From Marinoscillum pacificum (GTDB lineage: Bacteria; Bacteroidota; Bacteroidia; Cytophagales; Cyclobacteriaceae): DNA of 64,000 nt. Numbering within the stretch: the stretch's first letter is position 1; the number at the start of each line of letters is the position of its first letter. Location of the stretch: NCBI RefSeq assembly GCF_024714495.1, contig NZ_JAMZMJ010000006.1, positions 62,001 to 126,000 of the forward strand. Reading direction: 5' to 3'. Below the pieces are notes generated by a model. The model worked only from the letters and a program-made list of their open reading frames with translations, was not told the origin of the DNA and made no database searches. The translations under genes were made by a program, and so were the position numbers. Below, one piece after another: positions 61,394 to 64,000 of this stretch.

Positions 61394-62382
61394 TATTTAG
61401 CCGGTTAGTTATCATTCTTTTTTTACTATTTCATTTTCAGTTAACCAACGCTCAAACTCACAATCGTTTTGAAAAAGCAGATAGCATTGTTGCCCATTAT
61501 CCCAATCACGGAACCGATAATCTTCCGTATTTGGCTCATATACTAACGGATTCACTAGATACAGACATTGAAAAATATAGAGCCATATTTATGTGGGTCA
61601 GTCATAATATCTCCAATGACTATTATTTATATCGAGAAAACATTCGGAATAGAAACAAATTGAAAAACAATCCGGAAAAATTGTCTAGATGGGAGAGAAA
61701 CTATAGCGCAAAAGTTTTTAAAAGACTTAATAACACCCAACAATCTATGTGTACGGGATATGCTTTTCTAATTCATGAGCTCTGTCTTCATGCCGGTATT
61801 AAATCTAAAATTATTAATGGATATGGTAGAACAAGTACTACAAATGTGAAAAAGTCTAGTCCAATAAATCACTCCTGGAATGCTGTACTCATTGAAGACG
61901 ATTGGTATTTATCAGATGCAACTTGGTCTAGCGGATATATCAGATCCGATAACAAATCTTTTGTACCTGTAAAGGATGACAGTTACTTTCTTATTGATCC
62001 ACAGCAGTTTTGGAGAACACACTTTCCTGAAGATATGAATTGGATCTTATTTGATAATCCTCCACAATTCGAGGATTTTATTAATGGGCCAATTATTTAC
62101 AGGTCGTTTTATAAATTCAAATTAGAACTATTATCATCCCCTGGTTTTAGAGTAGAAGTAGATAACAAGGAGCCAGTGGTTATTGCATTAAAGCACTTGG
62201 ACCCAACACTGAAACCCCATTTCACTTATAATTTGAATTCAAATAAGATAAATGCATCTCAAGTAGCAAATGAGGATTCTACATACTATCTAACTTTTGA
62301 ATTCAAAAAGTCCGGCATTTATGATCTGCAGATTTTGGCAAACAATGAAAATCTCTTATCCTATCAAGTAGTTGTGAAGTAA
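61390..62382 (+). CDS. Exported transglutaminase-fold protein
   Basis: 330 residues with a signal peptide ending near 'LTNAQ'. A transglutaminase/cysteine-protease-like core carries Cys in 'QQSMCTGYAFLIHELC', His in 'PINHSWNAVLI' and Asp in 'LSDATWSSGY', a complete catalytic triad in the usual order. The last about 100 residues form a strand-rich domain. It may cross-link or cleave envelope proteins or peptides; the substrate is unknown. It starts within the stop of the CarboxypepD_reg-like gene. Its stop abuts the stop of the convergent Kazal-type gene with no spacer. Confidence 0.85.
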   Translation: MIFSRLVIILFLLFHFQLTNAQTHNRFEKADSIVAHYPNHGTDNLPYLAHILTDSLDTDIEKYRAIFMWVSHNISNDYYLYRENIRNRNKLKNNPEKLSRWERNYSAKVFKRLNNTQQSMCTGYAFLIHELCLHAGIKSKIINGYGRTSTTNVKKSSPINHSWNAVLIEDDWYLSDATWSSGYIRSDNKSFVPVKDDSYFLIDPQQFWRTHFPEDMNWILFDNPPQFEDFINGPIIYRSFYKFKLELLSSPGFRVEVDNKEPVVIALKHLDPTLKPHFTYNLNSNKINASQVANEDSTYYLTFEFKKSGIYDLQILANNENLLSYQVVVK

Positions 62383-62592
62383 TTACTCACACTCTCCCTC
62401 CGTATAAGTCATAACCCCTTCATTTTCGGCAACACAAGCATTTCCATAAGTGACTCCATTACACCCGCAAACAGGGCGATAGTCCATGGTACATCCGGTT
62501 GGCTCTGTGACTTCTACAATGACACAATCTGTTTCCTCTTCCACACAAGAAAAGAGGACCAGAGATAACAAAAGGAAGACGTAAGTTTTCAT
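62383..62592 (-). CDS. Kazal-type mini-lipoprotein (second of tandem pair)
   Basis: 69 residues. The signal 'LSLVLFSC' gives a lipid Cys, followed by one Kazal-like domain: 'CTMDYRPVCGCNGVTYGNAC' then 'GVMTYTEGEC'. Kazal domains are serine-protease inhibitors in animals and occur in small bacterial lipoproteins of unknown target. It lies 3 bases from its upstream paralogue, with which it shares the 'VCGC.G.TY.NACVAEN.GV' core. Confidence 0.85.
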   Translation of the reverse strand: MKTYVFLLLSLVLFSCVEEETDCVIVEVTEPTGCTMDYRPVCGCNGVTYGNACVAENEGVMTYTEGECE

Positions 62593-62595
62593 AAG

Positions 62596-62811
62596 CTATT
62601 TACAAGAACCACTAGTATAACTCGAAACTCCGGCATTCTCTGCAACACAAGCATTACTGTAAGTTTTGCCATCACAGCCACAAACAGGAACATATTCTCT
62701 GGAACAAGACATTAATGGTCTTTCATCTGTGATGCAGTCATCACTTTCTTTCTTACATGCCAGGAGGCAAAAAACGATTGAAAAAGAAAATGCACTAAGT
62801 AGTCGGGTCAT
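62596..62811 (-). CDS. Kazal-type mini-lipoprotein (first of tandem pair)
   Basis: 71 residues from the ATG at 62811 (the frame is open to 62826). The lipobox 'VFCLLAC' is followed by a Kazal-like domain 'CSREYVPVCGCDGKTYSNAC' and 'GVSSYTSGSC'. It is a close paralogue of the next gene; the pair probably arose by tandem duplication. Predicted surface or periplasmic anchoring would place the inhibitor-like domain where it could meet foreign or self proteases. Confidence 0.85.
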   Translation of the reverse strand: MTRLLSAFSFSIVFCLLACKKESDDCITDERPLMSCSREYVPVCGCDGKTYSNACVAENAGVSSYTSGSCK

Positions 62812-62848
62812 GGCATAAAGACCCATTATCTTCTTAATTGGTTGGTGG

Positions 62849-63424
62849 TTATTGCATCACTTCCTGATATCTAAAGCAATCCACGGTATGGTCATTGATC
62901 ATCCCAACTGCTTGCATGTGTGCGTAAATCGTAGTTGAGCCCAAAAATTTAAATCCGCGTTTTTTTAAATCTTTAGCCAGAGCATCAGATTCGGAAGTTG
63001 TTGCTGGAGCATCCTTATAATTGGTCCATTTATTGACAATTACCTGATGATTCACAAAACCCCAGATGTATTTGTCAAATGAACCAAACTCATTCTGAAC
63101 CTCAATGAATCGCTTTGCATTATTCACAGCAGCAACAATTTTCATTCGGTTTCTAACAATTTCAGGATTCTGAACGAGTTCTTCTATTTTGGCATCATCA
63201 TATTTTGCCACTTTAGCAACGTCAAAATCTGCAAATGCTTTTCGATATCCGTCACGTTTTCGCAAGACTGTACTCCAGCTTAAACCTGCTTGAGCACTCT
63301 CCAAAATCAGAAACTCAAAATGAATCTGGTCATCATGAATTGGTTTACCCCATTCTTCATCATGGTATTTGATGTATTCTTCAAAAGTATTTGTTACCCA
63401 ACCACATCTTTTTAGTTCAGCCAT
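62849..63424 (-). CDS. tag: DNA-3-methyladenine glycosylase I
   Basis: 191 residues. 'RCGWVTN', 'YHDEEWGKPIHDD', 'LILESAQAGLSWSTVLRKR', 'KWTNYKDAPATT' and 'GMINDHTVDCF' match Tag throughout. The zinc ligands Cys7 and His21 at the N-terminus and His/Cys in 'DHTVDC' at the C-terminus are all present. It removes 3-methyladenine from alkylated DNA. It is divergent from the exported-protein gene at 63479. Confidence 0.95.
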   Translation of the reverse strand: MAELKRCGWVTNTFEEYIKYHDEEWGKPIHDDQIHFEFLILESAQAGLSWSTVLRKRDGYRKAFADFDVAKVAKYDDAKIEELVQNPEIVRNRMKIVAAVNNAKRFIEVQNEFGSFDKYIWGFVNHQVIVNKWTNYKDAPATTSESDALAKDLKKRGFKFLGSTTIYAHMQAVGMINDHTVDCFRYQEVMQ

Positions 63425-63478
63425 ACTAGTCTTGCGCTTTGCCGGTTAATATATAAATTTAATTCACACTTGAGTGAT

Positions 63479-64000
63479 ATGCATTTGACCTATAAATTTT
63501 TATTTGTAATTATTCTTATCGGATTCAGCCTAAAGTCAGAAGCTCAAACAGAGATTTTTGATATTGGAGGCCCTAAGTTCTTAAATGTATTGGAGGAATT
63601 GCCAGAAGACTTAACAAGTCAAAGGTCTTTGGTTATCATTTCAATTCCAGTACAAGAGAAAGGTGGCTTTAAAGTCCGTGGTGATTGGCAAAAATTGGCC
63701 GTGAAAAGCCATAAGTTCCTCAGACAAATTGGTGTAGACCCTATAGGTTACGTTTATTTAGATGATCTCAATGCTGGTCCTGAAGTAAAAAGTAGTTTTC
63801 TGAACCTAATGAGAACACGGAAAGTAACAAACCTTGTTTTAGTTTCACAGACCGGAGAGTTACCCAATGAAGAATTCAGTATCATGGTGACTCCATTTTC
63901 TGAAGCTGAAAAAGGATATCTGGCTAGCGGTCAAAATGCCTGGTATCAGAAAAACCCTGAACTGGAGCGAGTGATGATCAACCTGGGAAGGCAAGTTCTT
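63479..64000 (+). CDS. Exported protein of unknown function (3' end outside window)
   Basis: The frame begins with ATG at 63479 and is still open at base 64000 (174 residues seen). A signal peptide ends near 'SEAQ'. The mature start 'FDIGGPKFLNVLEELPEDL' is followed by alternating strands and helices ('RSLVIISIPVQEKG', 'LRQIGVDPIGYVYLDDL', 'TNLVLVSQTGEL') and then 'NPELERVMINLGRQVL'. It looks like a conserved Cytophagales-type exported protein, but I cannot name a family. Confidence 0.78.
   Translation, partial: MHLTYKFLFVIILIGFSLKSEAQTEIFDIGGPKFLNVLEELPEDLTSQRSLVIISIPVQEKGGFKVRGDWQKLAVKSHKFLRQIGVDPIGYVYLDDLNAGPEVKSSFLNLMRTRKVTNLVLVSQTGELPNEEFSIMVTPFSEAEKGYLASGQNAWYQKNPELERVMINLGRQVL

Overview
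The window looks like a chromosomal segment of a member of the Bacteroidota, most likely a free-living, probably marine, Cytophagales-type bacterium. This is inferred from protein families, not from a marker-gene comparison. The clues are a secreted M43 metalloprotease with a type A type-IX-secretion sorting tail, many short lipoproteins, a GH97 alpha-glucosidase, a CarboxypepD_reg-like protein with the cysteine-rich 'KPC...FC..C' head, DUF4097, DUF3667, DUF2339 and DUF6249 proteins, LytTR/LytS regulation, and an AT-leaning composition. I found no rRNA, tRNA, CRISPR array, prophage or replication origin.

Layout. 1-4.5 kb: the end of a CHAT-domain protein, the M43 protease, a membrane histidine kinase, a dienelactone hydrolase and a small STAS-like protein. 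4.6-10 kb: polA followed at once by an M1 aminopeptidase lipoprotein. 10-11 kb: a REP-associated tyrosine transposase (RAYT) framed by two directly repeated blocks of about 170 bp, each holding four hairpins. 11-25.6 kb: mostly metabolic, protein-processing and envelope genes (threonine dehydratase, DPP-IV, lipid kinase, lgt, thioesterase, metallo-hydrolase, DUF2339, REC protein, universal stress protein, GH97, two thioredoxin-like proteins). 25.7-27.2 kb: an ECF sigma/anti-sigma pair facing a small membrane gene across two mirror-image ECF-type promoters. 27.4-32.7 kb: an unknown lipoprotein, a DinB-like protein, an M16 protease and a paraoxonase-like protein. 32.7-35.8 kb: a second ECF operon (sigma, anti-sigma fused to HEAT-like repeats, two DUF4097 proteins) containing a dense cluster of perfect inverted repeats.

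35.8-42.4 kb is the most accessory-looking part. It carries three orphan genes, two of them resembling Imm11-type immunity proteins. Each is preceded by a related copy of an intergenic repeat with a 23-nt hairpin. After these come a frameshifted DUF3828-like gene, a DUF6624-like protein, a YARHG protein, an Imm42-like protein and a DUF3667 protein. 42.4-54 kb: a Kir-type potassium channel, a hybrid histidine kinase, a YitT transporter-like protein, a GH5 glycosidase, and a four-gene regulatory operon (a secreted protein of ten SDHY repeats, a LytS kinase, a LytS-like pseudokinase that has lost its histidine, and a LytTR regulator), then a large lipoprotein. 54-64 kb: an operon prfA / beta-helix lipoprotein / yjbQ / cry-DASH, a DUF3365 haem protein, an M61 peptidase, a CarboxypepD_reg/transglutaminase pair, two tandem Kazal-type mini-lipoproteins, tag, and the start of an exported protein that runs off the window.

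The best candidates for something undescribed are the repeat-spaced immunity-like cassettes (36.0-38.6 kb), the RAYT unit with its duplicated hairpin blocks (10.0-10.9 kb), the inverted-repeat cluster inside the second ECF operon (34.37-34.51 kb), and the SDHY-repeat plus kinase/pseudokinase operon (47.6-52.0 kb).
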